From: Lagierella massiliensis
GTDB taxonomy: Bacteria > Bacillota > Clostridia > Tissierellales > Peptoniphilaceae
Direction of reading: 5' to 3'
NCBI GenBank assembly: GCA_030532135.1
Contig: JAUNLT010000008.1
Coordinates: 1-64,000 of the forward strand
Length of the DNA stretch: 64,000 bases
A program made the translations under genes and the position numbers. Each line of letters opens with the position of its first letter. Within the stretch, counting starts at the first letter, position 1. Under the pieces are notes generated by a model. That model had not been told where the DNA came from. It saw only the letters and a program-made list of their open reading frames with translations, and searched no databases. Below, one piece after another: positions 1-8,720 of this stretch.

Positions 1-96
1 TTTTTGTATTTTTAAAACATTCTTAATATTTATATGCTATCGGCTTGTTTTCAACACTTATGACCTATGGCATTTTACATATTACAAATATTTATT

Positions 97-597
97 TTAC
101 TTGATTTCTTTATTAATCTTATTATTTTTGTTTTTTTCCATTCGTTTATTTCTTACGTTTTTAAAATAAGTTCTATAGTTATTCATTGACCTTGAAAATA
201 TTGAGGATAGCACAATACCAAGTGCAAGTGCCAAGGCATAATTTCCTGCATTAACTATATTATATACTGCATCTGTAATATTTTTTGAGGCAAATGCATT
301 CATCATATTATAAATTGCAAGTCCTGGAACTAGTGGTATAAGTCCTGGGGCTAAGAAAACTGTAGCAGGAAGTTTGTTAATTCTTGCAAATATCTCCGCA
401 GTTATTCCTATTACCAAAGATGATAATAGATATGCGCCAAATGTGAATTTTCCTTTTTCCCACATTAGCAAATACGTCAACATTCCAACTCCACCACAAC
501 AATAAATACCAAACAAACTTTTCCTTGGCACTTTATACACCAAAGAAAATCCAACAGCTGCAAATCCTGACATAATCGTATTTATTAAGATGTTCAT
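97..597 (-). CDS. Threonine/serine exporter family protein, ThrE_2 (YjjB-type) half
   Basis: This 166-residue integral membrane protein has about five hydrophobic segments and matches the small C-terminal half of ThrE-type threonine/serine exporters (ThrE_2, DUF3815). The typical PATVFLAPGLIPLVPG segment lies near residues 77-92. It lies just downstream of the larger ThrE half on the same strand (8-bp gap), so the two probably form one split transporter. The ATG is preceded by AGGAGG. The tail is strongly basic and Asn/Lys-rich. The family call is firm; the substrate is inferred from the family. Confidence 0.85.
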   Translation of the reverse strand: MNILINTIMSGFAAVGFSLVYKVPRKSLFGIYCCGGVGMLTYLLMWEKGKFTFGAYLLSSLVIGITAEIFARINKLPATVFLAPGLIPLVPGLAIYNMMNAFASKNITDAVYNIVNAGNYALALALGIVLSSIFSRSMNNYRTYFKNVRNKRMEKNKNNKINKEIK

Positions 598-605
598 ATT
601 TCCTC

Positions 606-1373
606 CTAGCTAAAAAAAGAAAATGTAATCCCTACTCCTATAGCCATTCCTGCGGCAATTATTAAAGACTGCACTAAACCGTAAAGACCTGAGGACATAT
701 CCCCTGATAAAAAATCTCTAATGGAATTTGTAAAGGAAATTCCTGGTAAAAACGGCATAATCGCACCTGTTATTATAATGTTTATAGAAGTTCCGAAGCC
801 TAGTCTCATAAGAATATGGCATATAGTAGATGAAACTGCACATCCTAGTAAGGTATTAACAAATATGGGTAATCCCCTTTTCCCAAATTTAATTAATGAC
901 CATTGTCCACAAAATGCTGCAATTAAGGTTATTAAAAAATCTTGAATTCCACCATTGAAATAATATATTAAAAATGCAGAACCAAATCCAGCATATATCG
1001 ACGGCGCCAAAATCCTATCGTCTTCTTCCAAATATATTTTTTCTATTAACTTTATTCCTTCTTCTATAGTAATGCTTCCACTTGTAAACTTTCTAGAAAA
1101 ATCATTTACCCTTGCAACTTTTTGCAAATTATATTCAACACCTTGAAAGGTTCTCATAGTAAAAAAATCTTCTCCTCCACAGGAAAAATTAACCATTACC
1201 ATGTTATATGTAGCATATATATTTACATATTCTATATTAGAATATCTTGCACACATTCTTCTCGCTGTATCTTCAGCCCTATAAATTTCCGCTCCATTTC
1301 TAACTAATTGCCTAGTTACATTTACTACTAAAATCGCTAGTCTATTACCTTCCTTTTTATCTAATGCTTTCAT
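606..1373 (-). CDS. Threonine/serine exporter family protein, ThrE (DUF1212, YjjP-type) half
   Basis: This is the larger half of a split ThrE exporter. A soluble N-terminal region (about residues 1-115, with the RNGAEIYRAEDTARR segment typical of DUF1212) is followed by about five membrane helices. The ATG at 1373 is preferred over an upstream in-frame ATG at 1409 because a GGGTGG ribosome site sits directly before it. It is the first gene of a two-gene unit with the YjjB-type half. In split systems both halves are thought to form the exporter. Confidence 0.85.
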   Translation of the reverse strand: MKALDKKEGNRLAILVVNVTRQLVRNGAEIYRAEDTARRMCARYSNIEYVNIYATYNMVMVNFSCGGEDFFTMRTFQGVEYNLQKVARVNDFSRKFTSGSITIEEGIKLIEKIYLEEDDRILAPSIYAGFGSAFLIYYFNGGIQDFLITLIAAFCGQWSLIKFGKRGLPIFVNTLLGCAVSSTICHILMRLGFGTSINIIITGAIMPFLPGISFTNSIRDFLSGDMSSGLYGLVQSLIIAAGMAIGVGITFSFFS

Positions 1374-1426
1374 ATCATACCCACCCTTAGTTTTAGTATA
1401 GCATAGCAAAATAAAAAAAGAGTAAA

Positions 1427-1771
1427 TTACTCTTTTTCAGACTCTTTAACCGCATTTTTAATAGCTTCTAAAATACCCTTAGAAGATTGTGTTGCTCCTG
1501 ATACTGTATCTATATCTAAACTTTTCTCATTAATAATATTATTCTTTATTTCTTCAAAAGCTTTTTCTACAAACTCTTTATTATCTTCAAATTCCATAAG
1601 CTGTATATCCGATATTTCTCCTTTGGAATCTATAGTAACTGACACTTTTATTTGTCCCGATCTTCCTTTTCCCGTAGCTTCATAAACCCCTGCTGTTTTA
1701 ATTTTTTTACAAGATACAAGACTTAATGTCAATATACACGTTATTATTAAAATGCTAATTTTTTTATTCAT
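1427..1771 (-). CDS. FMN-binding domain lipoprotein
   Basis: The protein begins with a lipoprotein signal peptide (Met-Asn-Lys-Lys, hydrophobic core, lipobox LVSC), so it should be anchored on the outer face of the membrane. The rest is a single FMN-binding domain, as in RnfG/NqrC and related extracellular electron carriers. Near its end the motif DTVSGATQSS is the usual site where ApbE attaches FMN covalently through the Thr. The start at 1771 has AAAGGTG before it. No ApbE or Rnf/Nqr genes lie in the window, so the redox partner is unknown. Confidence 0.82.
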   Translation of the reverse strand: MNKKISILIITCILTLSLVSCKKIKTAGVYEATGKGRSGQIKVSVTIDSKGEISDIQLMEFEDNKEFVEKAFEEIKNNIINEKSLDIDTVSGATQSSKGILEAIKNAVKESEKE

Positions 1772-1810
1772 AGTTTCACCTTTTATAAATATTAACAATT
1801 ATCAACTACA

Positions 1811-1839
1811 GTGTCAATCTTTATTAAATGGTGTACAAT
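1811..1839 (+). promoter_or_regulatory. Likely promoter of the leucyl aminopeptidase gene
   Basis: GTGTCA (1811-1816) and TACAAT (1834-1839) are separated by 17 bp, close to the sigma-70 consensus. They lie 22 bp before the chosen ATG at 1861. Confidence 0.5.
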
Positions 1840-1860
1840 ATCAATATAAGGAGGGATTAT

Positions 1861-3270
1861 ATGAAATACAATATAAATGAAAGTATAGAACCCAAAGCAA
1901 GAATTTATTTTAAAAAAAATCAAAAATCTGTTTCAACCGTTGATAAAAACACTTTTAATGAAGATGTATTCGTAAAATTAGGAGATTTTAAGGCTTATAT
2001 CGGCCAAAAAAATAATATACCTGAATATCTTATTATAATTGACAAAGACGATGAAAGCCCAAGAAAACTCATTACTCTAGGTTTTAAGTTAACTAATGAA
2101 ATTAAGAGATTCAATATTTTTAATTTCGAAGTATCTTTTGACGACGGTTTTTCAAAAGATATTATTTTGAATGTTTTTGAAGGTATAGTTCAATCAGAAT
2201 ACAAATTTGATAATTACAAAACTGATACTGATGAAAAAGATTTAGAACTATCAATAAATATAAAATTTAAGGAAGAATTGAATTTAGACGACTTTAAATA
2301 TGTTGAGAATCTAATTGAAGGCGTAAACTTAACTAGGTACTTGGTTAATACTCCTGCAATAGATATGTATCCAGAGACTCTAGCCAATACAGCTAAAGAA
2401 AAACTTTCTGAAGTAGGAGTTAATGTCAAAGTTTTAAATAAAAAAGAAATAGAAGACCTTGGTATGAAGGCTTTTCTCGCTGTTGCAGAAGGTTCTGAAA
2501 AAGAACCAAAATTTATTATCATGGAATATTTGCCAGTTCCGGGACAAACTCCTATAGGACTTGTGGGGAAAGGACTTACTTACGATTCTGGAGGATACGC
2601 TTTAAAATCAGCAAAAGGAATGTCCACAATGCATGCTGATATGGGCGGTTCAGCTACTGTAATTGGAACCATGTATGCGCTTGCTAAAAATAAAATTCAA
2701 AGAAATGCCATTGCTTTTGTTGCAGCATGCGAAAATATGATTTCTGGAAAAGCTTATAAAAACGGAGATATTATAGGTTCTATGAAGGGAACTTTTATTG
2801 AGGTAGATAATACTGACGCAGAGGGAAGACTAACTCTAGCAGATGCTATTTACTATGCAGCAACTAAGACAGAAGTTGAACCTATTGTGGATCTTGCAAC
2901 TTTAACTGGAGCATGTGTGGTAGCTCTTGGCGAAAAGACTACAGGAGTTATTACAAATGATAATAACTTATATGATGAACTTGAAAAGTCCTCAAAAGAA
3001 GTCGGCGAATATTTATGGTTATTACCATCTTTTGATGTTTTAAGAGATTTACTCAAATCAAAAAGAGCTGATATTATAAATTCTACAGGTCCTTATGGTG
3101 GTGCAAGTACAGCAGGTCTTTTCTTAGAACACTTTGTCGAAAATAAAAAATGGGCACACTTGGATATAGCTGGTCCCGCCTACACAGATTCTGCATTTGA
3201 CTATATCCCTTACGGTGCAACTGGAATACCTGTGAAAACTCTATATAATTTCGTTAAAAATCATAAATAA
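1861..3270 (+). CDS. pepA: Leucyl aminopeptidase family protein (M17)
   Basis: This is an M17 metallo-aminopeptidase that releases N-terminal residues from peptides in the cytoplasm. The C-terminal catalytic domain carries the family signature NTDAEGRLTLADA near residues 321-333. Upstream, the metal-binding segment GLTYDSGGYALK and a lysine/aspartate-rich core are intact. The variable N-terminal domain (about residues 1-150) is lysine-rich. At 469 residues it has normal length. The ATG at 1861 is preferred over the ATG at 1828 because AGGAGG sits 8 bp before it and the likely promoter lies between the two. A 30-bp terminator follows. Confidence 0.93.
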   Translation: MKYNINESIEPKARIYFKKNQKSVSTVDKNTFNEDVFVKLGDFKAYIGQKNNIPEYLIIIDKDDESPRKLITLGFKLTNEIKRFNIFNFEVSFDDGFSKDIILNVFEGIVQSEYKFDNYKTDTDEKDLELSINIKFKEELNLDDFKYVENLIEGVNLTRYLVNTPAIDMYPETLANTAKEKLSEVGVNVKVLNKKEIEDLGMKAFLAVAEGSEKEPKFIIMEYLPVPGQTPIGLVGKGLTYDSGGYALKSAKGMSTMHADMGGSATVIGTMYALAKNKIQRNAIAFVAACENMISGKAYKNGDIIGSMKGTFIEVDNTDAEGRLTLADAIYYAATKTEVEPIVDLATLTGACVVALGEKTTGVITNDNNLYDELEKSSKEVGEYLWLLPSFDVLRDLLKSKRADIINSTGPYGGASTAGLFLEHFVENKKWAHLDIAGPAYTDSAFDYIPYGATGIPVKTLYNFVKNHK

Positions 3271-3314
3271 AATAATAAAAAAATAGAAACACATAAAATT
3301 TTATTACAGTAATC

Positions 3315-3347
3315 AAAAAGCATGGTTTTAAAACCATGCTTTTTATT
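3315..3347. terminator. Bidirectional rho-independent terminator
   Basis: A perfect 30-bp palindrome (AAAAAGCATGGTTTT and its complement) is flanked by A and T tracts. It lies between the convergent pepA and rubrerythrin genes and can serve both. Confidence 0.9.
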
Positions 3348-3367
3348 TTTTTATAGATATTTAAAAA

Positions 3368-3952
3368 TTAATAAGTTTCTTTAAACAATTCAAAGTGATC
3401 TATTGGATGATCACATGCAGGACATTTATTTGGAGCTTTTTTTCCTGTATGTATATAACCACAATTGTTACATTTCCATCTAACTACTTCTTCTTTTTCG
3501 AAAACTGTTCCTTCTTCGATATTCTTTAAAAGTTTTCTGTATCTAGTTTCATGAGCTTCTTCAACTTCTGCAATTTCTCTCCAAACAAAAGCTATATCTT
3601 TGAAACCTTCTTCTTCAGCTATAGCTGCGAAATTAGGATACATTTCTGAATTTTCTTCTTTTTCTCCTTCAGCTGCTGCAAGAAGATTTTCAGCTGTTGT
3701 ACCAAGTAATACAGGATATTCCCATTCAACTTTTATCGCTTCGTCTTTTAATCCACCTTCATTTAGGAATCTAAAAAATCTTTTAGCGTGTTGATCTTCA
3801 TTTCTAGCTGTTTCTTCAAATATATTTTGTATTTGAACGTATCCATCTTTTTTTGCTTGCTTTGCATAATATTTATATCTCATGCTAGCTTGAGATTCTC
3901 CAGCAAAAGATATCATAAGATTATGAGCAGTTTTTGTACCTTTTAAATCCAT
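3368..3952 (-). CDS. rbr: Rubrerythrin
   Basis: This is a di-iron peroxidase that protects anaerobes from hydrogen peroxide using electrons from rubredoxin or NADH systems. The N-terminal four-helix ferritin-like domain (about residues 1-145) carries the E-x(6)-Y and E-x-x-H ligand segments (FAGESQASMRY, EETARNEDQH, EEAHETRYR). The C-terminal rubredoxin-like domain has two CxxC knuckles (CNNC, CPAC). At 194 residues it has classic length. The ATG is preceded by AAAGGGGG. It is transcribed singly from the promoter at 3986-4014. Confidence 0.97.
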   Translation of the reverse strand: MDLKGTKTAHNLMISFAGESQASMRYKYYAKQAKKDGYVQIQNIFEETARNEDQHAKRFFRFLNEGGLKDEAIKVEWEYPVLLGTTAENLLAAAEGEKEENSEMYPNFAAIAEEEGFKDIAFVWREIAEVEEAHETRYRKLLKNIEEGTVFEKEEVVRWKCNNCGYIHTGKKAPNKCPACDHPIDHFELFKETY

Positions 3953-3985
3953 ATTTACCCCCTTTTAAATTATATCTATAATAAT

Positions 3986-4014
3986 ATTCTATCGTTCAAT
4001 TTTTGTTAAGTCAA
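3986..4014 (-). promoter_or_regulatory. Promoter of the rubrerythrin gene
   Basis: On the minus strand TTGACT (4014-4009) and TAGAAT (3991-3986) are spaced by 17 bp, about 35 bp before the rubrerythrin ATG. I saw no clear PerR-type box overlapping it. Confidence 0.6.
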
Positions 4015-4152
4015 ATAATATATAAAAGTTGCAATTTTAAAAATAAATCGTTTTTTTGTGAATATTTTTTGAATATTTGGGTATTAATATAAAGTATAAA
4101 TTATTAATTTAATTTGTGAATTTTTGTACAATTAAAATATAAAGGAGATCTT

Positions 4153-5358
4153 ATGAATAGAAAAAGATTTATGATTGTGATAGTCATAACTTTTCTAATT
4201 ATGCTTTTCGCTATTTTTCTTCCCTATACAAAAAAAGAAGATAAATCTAGCGAGAAAAAAGAGACTTATATTCTTACAAAGGATGAATCCTTAGAGGAAT
4301 TTGATTTTATCTCTCAAGCTATTGAAAAAAATTATGTAAACTATCCATATATTGCAAATTCAGGCTCTATCGACTTTAATAAATTAAAAGAAATTTATAC
4401 AGCAAAACTAGAACATAATTTAAGTTTGCCTGAATATAAATTCATTATTAAGTCCTATTTAAAAGAATTTTCAGATGAGAATTTAGATATATTAGAATAT
4501 CCAGATTTCTTAAATTTATACAATATTTATTCTACAAGTAACGATTCTCCAATACACGAAATCGTTACTAATCAAGATGTATTAAAAGTATATAAAGAGT
4601 TCAAGAACAGCGAAGGCGAAGAAACAGATAAGAACTCAAATTTAATTCTGGATAATCAAGGTGATAATGTTGCCATTATAAGAATTGATGACTTTAATCA
4701 AAGGTTTAAAATTGAAGATGGTAAAAAAATAAAACAATTTTTACAAAAAGTTGAATCTTATCCTTACTTAATCATTGATATTAGAGAAGGGCATGGAGAT
4801 TCTTTAGACTATGCAGTAGAAAACTTAATTAATCCACTCTCTAAGAATATCAATGTAACCTCTTTTAACTTATTACAACGTACATCTGACTTTCAAAATC
4901 TTTTAAATAGTTTAAATATTATATCTGGTATAAAAGTTGAAGAACAATTTAAAGACACCAAAAATTTTGTTAAACTTAAAAAAGCCCATCAGATTGAACA
5001 GTTTCCTCTTTTCCAAACTTATACTTTTAGACACGATGGGAATAATGATTATAATTTCAAAGGAAAAATATATGTAATCCAAAGTCAAAACACAAAAGGT
5101 GCTGCTGATTTCTTAAGTCAAATTACCAATAGGACGAGTTTTGGCGTAACAGTTGGAACTTTTACTTCAGGAAATGGAATATCTCCAATTGATGCATTTA
5201 TAAAATTACCTAATTCTCACCTAATTATTTCACTTCCTTATAGCACTGGAGTGAATGAGGATGGTTATTTAAATAGTTTAAACGGAACTTATCCTGAAAT
5301 ACCCGTAGACGAAAATGTAGATTCACTGGACTATATATTAAATTATCTTAATCAGTAA
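4153..5358 (+). CDS. S41 peptidase-like membrane-anchored protein, probable inactive protease
   Basis: The protein has an N-terminal membrane anchor (about residues 6-25) and an extracellular domain that reads like the S41 (tail-specific protease) fold. It includes the repeated segments IIRIDDF, YLIIDIREGHGDS and GKIYVIQS. In active S41 enzymes the strand after IYVL is followed by TxSAGE with the catalytic Ser. Here the equivalent stretch is NTKGAADFLSQ, with Gly where the Ser should be. It may therefore be a non-catalytic binding protein, although some S41 families place the residues differently. The ATG has AAGGAG before it, and a hairpin overlaps the stop. Confidence 0.6.
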   Translation: MNRKRFMIVIVITFLIMLFAIFLPYTKKEDKSSEKKETYILTKDESLEEFDFISQAIEKNYVNYPYIANSGSIDFNKLKEIYTAKLEHNLSLPEYKFIIKSYLKEFSDENLDILEYPDFLNLYNIYSTSNDSPIHEIVTNQDVLKVYKEFKNSEGEETDKNSNLILDNQGDNVAIIRIDDFNQRFKIEDGKKIKQFLQKVESYPYLIIDIREGHGDSLDYAVENLINPLSKNINVTSFNLLQRTSDFQNLLNSLNIISGIKVEEQFKDTKNFVKLKKAHQIEQFPLFQTYTFRHDGNNDYNFKGKIYVIQSQNTKGAADFLSQITNRTSFGVTVGTFTSGNGISPIDAFIKLPNSHLIISLPYSTGVNEDGYLNSLNGTYPEIPVDENVDSLDYILNYLNQ

Positions 5359-5391
5359 CAACTTAAAATATTGGTTGTTACTGATTGTTTT
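5351..5391 (+). terminator. Rho-independent terminator after the S41-like gene
   Basis: Perfect 12-bp arms (ATCAGTAACAAC and complement) begin inside the last codons. The T run after the stem is weak (TGTTTTAT). Confidence 0.7.
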
Positions 5392-5455
5392 ATGATTATT
5401 TCCTTAATTAAATCAAACTATGGGAATTTATTATAAATAATATTCACGTTCCGTC

Positions 5456-6382
5456 CTATAATTTTATATGTCTTTTTTCTAAAAGTTTTTTCATTTCATC
5501 TATATCCCTTCTATATATTTCTATATCTTCTTTTGATAAAGATCCTCTTACTAGACCTTCAATTAATTCATTTTGTTTCTCAATTATATCTTTTTGAATT
5601 GTTCTACTTAGTATTAAATTTTTTGAAGCTATATCTTTTTTATTTTTAATTAGCATATCCAGTTCATCTCTTTTATTGTCAGCAAGTTGATGTATATATT
5701 CTCTATCTTTCTTAATCCTTTCTTTCACTCTCTTAGTCCTAAACTGGACTTCAGGGTATGAACTTATTATACGTTTATACAACAGGTTCTTATCTTTAAA
5801 AAGTTCTCTTATCTCTAAAGCGATTTCTTCACTCCTATCAGAAGTACTTTGTTCAATACCTTTCTTTAAGAGTTCCATTATAAAATGTGAAAAAACAAAG
5901 TCAAGCATAAATAGAAAAGACAAAATGTAAATGCTAGTTTTAATTAATTTATCAAAACTATTAAGGTATATTCTATAAATGAGTGGGTTAAAAAACCTTG
6001 TTATCACAAGACCAAAAATTCCAAAAAGTATCAAATTTCCAATCCAGACCCTACCATGAAGATTCATCGGCTTATCAGAATAATCCCACCATCTTGCTTT
6101 AAATCTTTTCTCAAAAATATAGGAAGTTATGTATTCTAAAATTCCACAAGCTATAACAGCCGTTAGAAAACCAGTTCCTATAGATGATCCTAACGGTGAA
6201 AATAGTTCCTCCAATAATGTTAAGATTACAACTCCCAGTCCATAAATAGGACAGTAAGGTCCTATTAAAAATCCTCTATTTATAAACCTATGAAACTGAA
6301 AATATTTTAAAACTACTTCTGTTATCCACCCCAAAAATGAGAATAAGAAAAAAATAACAATATAAAAATTTAAAGGTTTCAA
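5456..6382 (-). CDS. Putative ABC-transporter type IV (CmpB-like) membrane protein
   Basis: A 308-residue protein with five or six N-terminal membrane helices (about residues 5-165) and a charged, probably helical cytoplasmic tail. The opening SFLGWITEVV...NRGFLIGPYCPIYGLGVV is the hallmark of PF06541, a family named as ABC-type permeases but with no proven substrate. The start is TTG at 6382, with GGAGAT about 7 bp upstream. It sits downstream of the broken DUF4298 gene. The function is unknown. Confidence 0.75.
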   Translation of the reverse strand: MKPLNFYIVIFFLFSFLGWITEVVLKYFQFHRFINRGFLIGPYCPIYGLGVVILTLLEELFSPLGSSIGTGFLTAVIACGILEYITSYIFEKRFKARWWDYSDKPMNLHGRVWIGNLILFGIFGLVITRFFNPLIYRIYLNSFDKLIKTSIYILSFLFMLDFVFSHFIMELLKKGIEQSTSDRSEEIALEIRELFKDKNLLYKRIISSYPEVQFRTKRVKERIKKDREYIHQLADNKRDELDMLIKNKKDIASKNLILSRTIQKDIIEKQNELIEGLVRGSLSKEDIEIYRRDIDEMKKLLEKRHIKL

Positions 6383-6402
6383 TTTAATATCTCCATTTTT
6401 AA

Positions 6403-6708
6403 TTAATAATTTTTTATAATTTCAAGACCTGACTCCATCATTGAAATAGCTAAGTCATGATTTTTTAAAATTAGATTATATACACTGTCTTCACTTAAAA
6501 CACCACATTTTAAATTTTCAGGAAAATTTGAATTGTTATAAGAATCATAGTCATCAAAGTACTTGTCTTACCCATAATAATCTCTTAATTTATTAAAGTT
6601 TTCTTGACTTTTAATAAATAAATTTAAAGCATCTTTGAATTTATTTAAAATCTCTTCATGATTGTCAAGAATTTCCTCCATATCTTCAATCCTTTCAAAC
6701 CTACTCAT
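6403..6708 (-). pseudogene. DUF4298-family gene interrupted by one in-frame stop
   Basis: Starting at ATG 6708, with AGGAGG at 6713-6718, a 101-codon frame runs to a stop at 6403-6405. It is broken by TAA at codon 47 (6570-6568). The part before the stop (ERIEDMEEILDNHEEIL...LRDYYG) and the part after (DKYFDDYDSYN...LKCGVLSEDSVYNLI) together read as one complete DUF4298-type protein in the same frame. A single base change would therefore explain the break. The DUF4298 function is unknown. A sequencing error remains possible. Confidence 0.75.
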
Positions 6709-7048
6709 CTTATCCTCCTAATACCACTATTTTTCACTATATTATTCACGCAATTATTTATTGATTAAATTGATATTATTTCATTACTAGTTGATAGTTT
6801 TATAAAATTCTTCGATAAAAAATAATAAAAAAGGGTTTATATTATTAAACTATATAAATTATAAACCCTTTTTCTTTTAAGAATTTAATCTCCATATTAA
6901 ATAAAATAGGATCACTTCCACCATGTATATACAAATCGATATAAAGTATTTACATTTATTGTTTCTGAAGCGTTTAAAGTCTTTCACTTATCATTGTTTT
7001 CTTCAATATAAAAACTCATTTCTAAATAGAGTATTAACTAAATACTTT
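6709..7048. other. Intergenic region
   Basis: Apart from the ribosome site of the DUF4298 gene and the hairpin at 6828-6873, I see no gene or recognisable site in this stretch. Confidence 0.6.
6828..6880. terminator. Rho-independent terminator
   Basis: Perfect 14-bp arms (AAAAAGGGTTTATA and complement, 6828-6841 and 6860-6873) are flanked by A and T runs. It lies downstream (minus strand) of the AI-2E-type gene and can work in either direction. Confidence 0.8.
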
Positions 7049-7534
7049 TTACCTATCTTTTCTAGTAGTTCTGTTCTTTTTCATATCTAAGTAAACAGAA
7101 AGCATTATTGAAACCAACGCTCCAACAATAGCTCCAACTCCTGGTGTTAAAATTACCATAAAAATCACCGTAATTCCCAGTGTATACAAAGGTTTTAACC
7201 CTATGGATTTTCCCAGTATTAAAGGTTCTAAAACTTGATTAAGTATTAGTGTAATTAGGTATATGACTATTAATGAGAGTGCAAACTTTCCATTTCCTTG
7301 TACAAGTACTACTAAAGACCAGGGTATCAAAACTATTCCAGAACCAAGTATTGGCATTAAGTCAACCACTGCAATTACAAATGCAATTAATCCATAGTAG
7401 GGTACTCCAATATATCTAAGCCCCAATAATAAAATTACGAAATTTATTAAAGATGTTATTACAATTGCCTTTAAATACTTTACAAATCCTACCCCTGTTC
7501 TTTTTACAAATTCTCTTAAAAAATCAATATTCAT
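7049..7534 (-). CDS. AI-2E/PerM family transporter, C-terminal half only
   Basis: The 161 residues match the second half of AI-2E family transporters. They contain the central AFVIAVVDLMPILGSGIVLIPW segment, then LEPLILGKSIGLKPL, and end in a short basic tail. Family members are usually 330-380 residues, so the N-terminal helices and the domain before them are absent. The start at 7534 (GGGTGAT before ATG) lies only 49 bp after a strong terminator, leaving little room for a promoter. It could be a 5'-truncated relic or a natural short version. Confidence 0.65.
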   Translation of the reverse strand: MNIDFLREFVKRTGVGFVKYLKAIVITSLINFVILLLGLRYIGVPYYGLIAFVIAVVDLMPILGSGIVLIPWSLVVLVQGNGKFALSLIVIYLITLILNQVLEPLILGKSIGLKPLYTLGITVIFMVILTPGVGAIVGALVSIMLSVYLDMKKNRTTRKDR

Positions 7535-7582
7535 AATATCACCCATTAAGATATATACCCAAGTAAATTTATTTTTGTTCAC

Positions 7583-7614
7583 AAAAAAGAGTATAGAATT
7601 CTATACTCTTTTTT
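7583..7614. terminator. Rho-independent terminator after the hydrolase gene
   Basis: A perfect 32-bp palindrome centred on GAATTC has six As at one end and six Ts at the other. It sits between the hydrolase stop and the AI-2E-type start. Confidence 0.88.
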
Positions 7615-7645
7615 AATATATGACATGTAATTTAGATTTTTAAGA

Positions 7646-8506
7646 TTATTTTTCTAAAAATTTTAATATATCTTTATATACTTCTATGTTATTTATCTCG
7701 TTTAATATTTCATGTGACATATTTTGATAAATTTTTAAGCTTAACTCTCTATCAATATTTTTATATGATTTATATACCTTGTTAACCCCTTTTCCAAAAT
7801 CGCCCACCGGGTCACTTTCCCCTGATATTAAGAAAATTTTATCTGATGTACATTTTTTAAAGGTATCAGTTTTATTTAAATTTATTACTATATCTCCTAA
7901 AACTTCATATCCTTCTCTAGTAAATGGCTTTCCACAAAGGGGATCTTTCGCATAACTAAATTGATTTTCCCGATTTAACGATAGCCAGTCCATTGGGTTT
8001 TTAAAGTGTTTTTCATAAGGTCCTACAACAAGCCTTTGAATATTTTCAAGAGGTATTTTTCTATTTTGAAATTTTAAGAGTATTTTTAAAAGTCTTGACT
8101 GAACCGATGAGGGACTTCCTGTTCCACTTAAAATCAAAGTTTTTACAGGGTACTTACTTGCATAGATTCTTGCTAAAAAAGAACCCATGCTATGACCAAG
8201 ACAAATATAATTATCGTCAAAACTAAATTTATTCCTAACAATATGTATATCTTCTATAAGGTTGTAAAGGGATACCATATCCCCTAGAGGGTGTTTACTT
8301 GAGATACTTTTTCCATGCCCCAAATGGTCATGAATAACTACCCTATATCCCCTTTCAACAAGATATTTTGCAAATTCATCGTATCTTTCTTTATGTTCCT
8401 GCATACCATGAAGAATTTGAATAAGTCCCTTGTCTCCCCTCTCTTCATAGTAGTTTACGTCTAAATCTATTCCGCAAGAACTTTCCACTTTATAATTTTT
8501 ATACAT
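7646..8506 (-). CDS. Alpha/beta hydrolase, lysophospholipase-like (Hydrolase_4)
   Basis: A 286-residue cytoplasmic alpha/beta hydrolase of the serine aminopeptidase S33/monoacylglycerol lipase type. The oxyanion segment is LHGMQEHKERYDEFA, the nucleophile elbow is GHSMGS, the acid lies in ISGESDPVGD, and the His is in NMSHEIL. No signal peptide is visible. The start at 8506 is chosen because TTAGGAGATGAA directly precedes it; an upstream in-frame ATG at 8530 lacks a site. The substrate is probably a lysophospholipid or monoacylglycerol by family. Confidence 0.82.
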   Translation of the reverse strand: MYKNYKVESSCGIDLDVNYYEERGDKGLIQILHGMQEHKERYDEFAKYLVERGYRVVIHDHLGHGKSISSKHPLGDMVSLYNLIEDIHIVRNKFSFDDNYICLGHSMGSFLARIYASKYPVKTLILSGTGSPSSVQSRLLKILLKFQNRKIPLENIQRLVVGPYEKHFKNPMDWLSLNRENQFSYAKDPLCGKPFTREGYEVLGDIVINLNKTDTFKKCTSDKIFLISGESDPVGDFGKGVNKVYKSYKNIDRELSLKIYQNMSHEILNEINNIEVYKDILKFLEK

Positions 8507-8656
8507 TTCATCTCCTAATTTAATTATCAATAATTGTTTATATTTTAATTTTAATAAATTTCAAATTTATTCTTCATGATTAAGAGGTTAATCTTTTATA
8601 TCTTTAACTCTATATTACCATGAATTTATATTCATAAATATTTTAAATACAAAAAT

Positions 8657-8697
8657 AAAAAAACCTAAAGATTAAATACTTTTAAACTTTAGGCTTT
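8657..8697 (-). terminator. Terminator of the serine hydrolase-RR-HK operon
   Basis: On the minus strand the stem CCTAAAG/CTTTAGG closes a 16-nt loop and is followed by a run of seven Ts. It lies 24 bp after the kinase stop. Confidence 0.8.
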
Positions 8698-8720
8698 AAT
8701 TAAATATTTTCTTTTACTAT

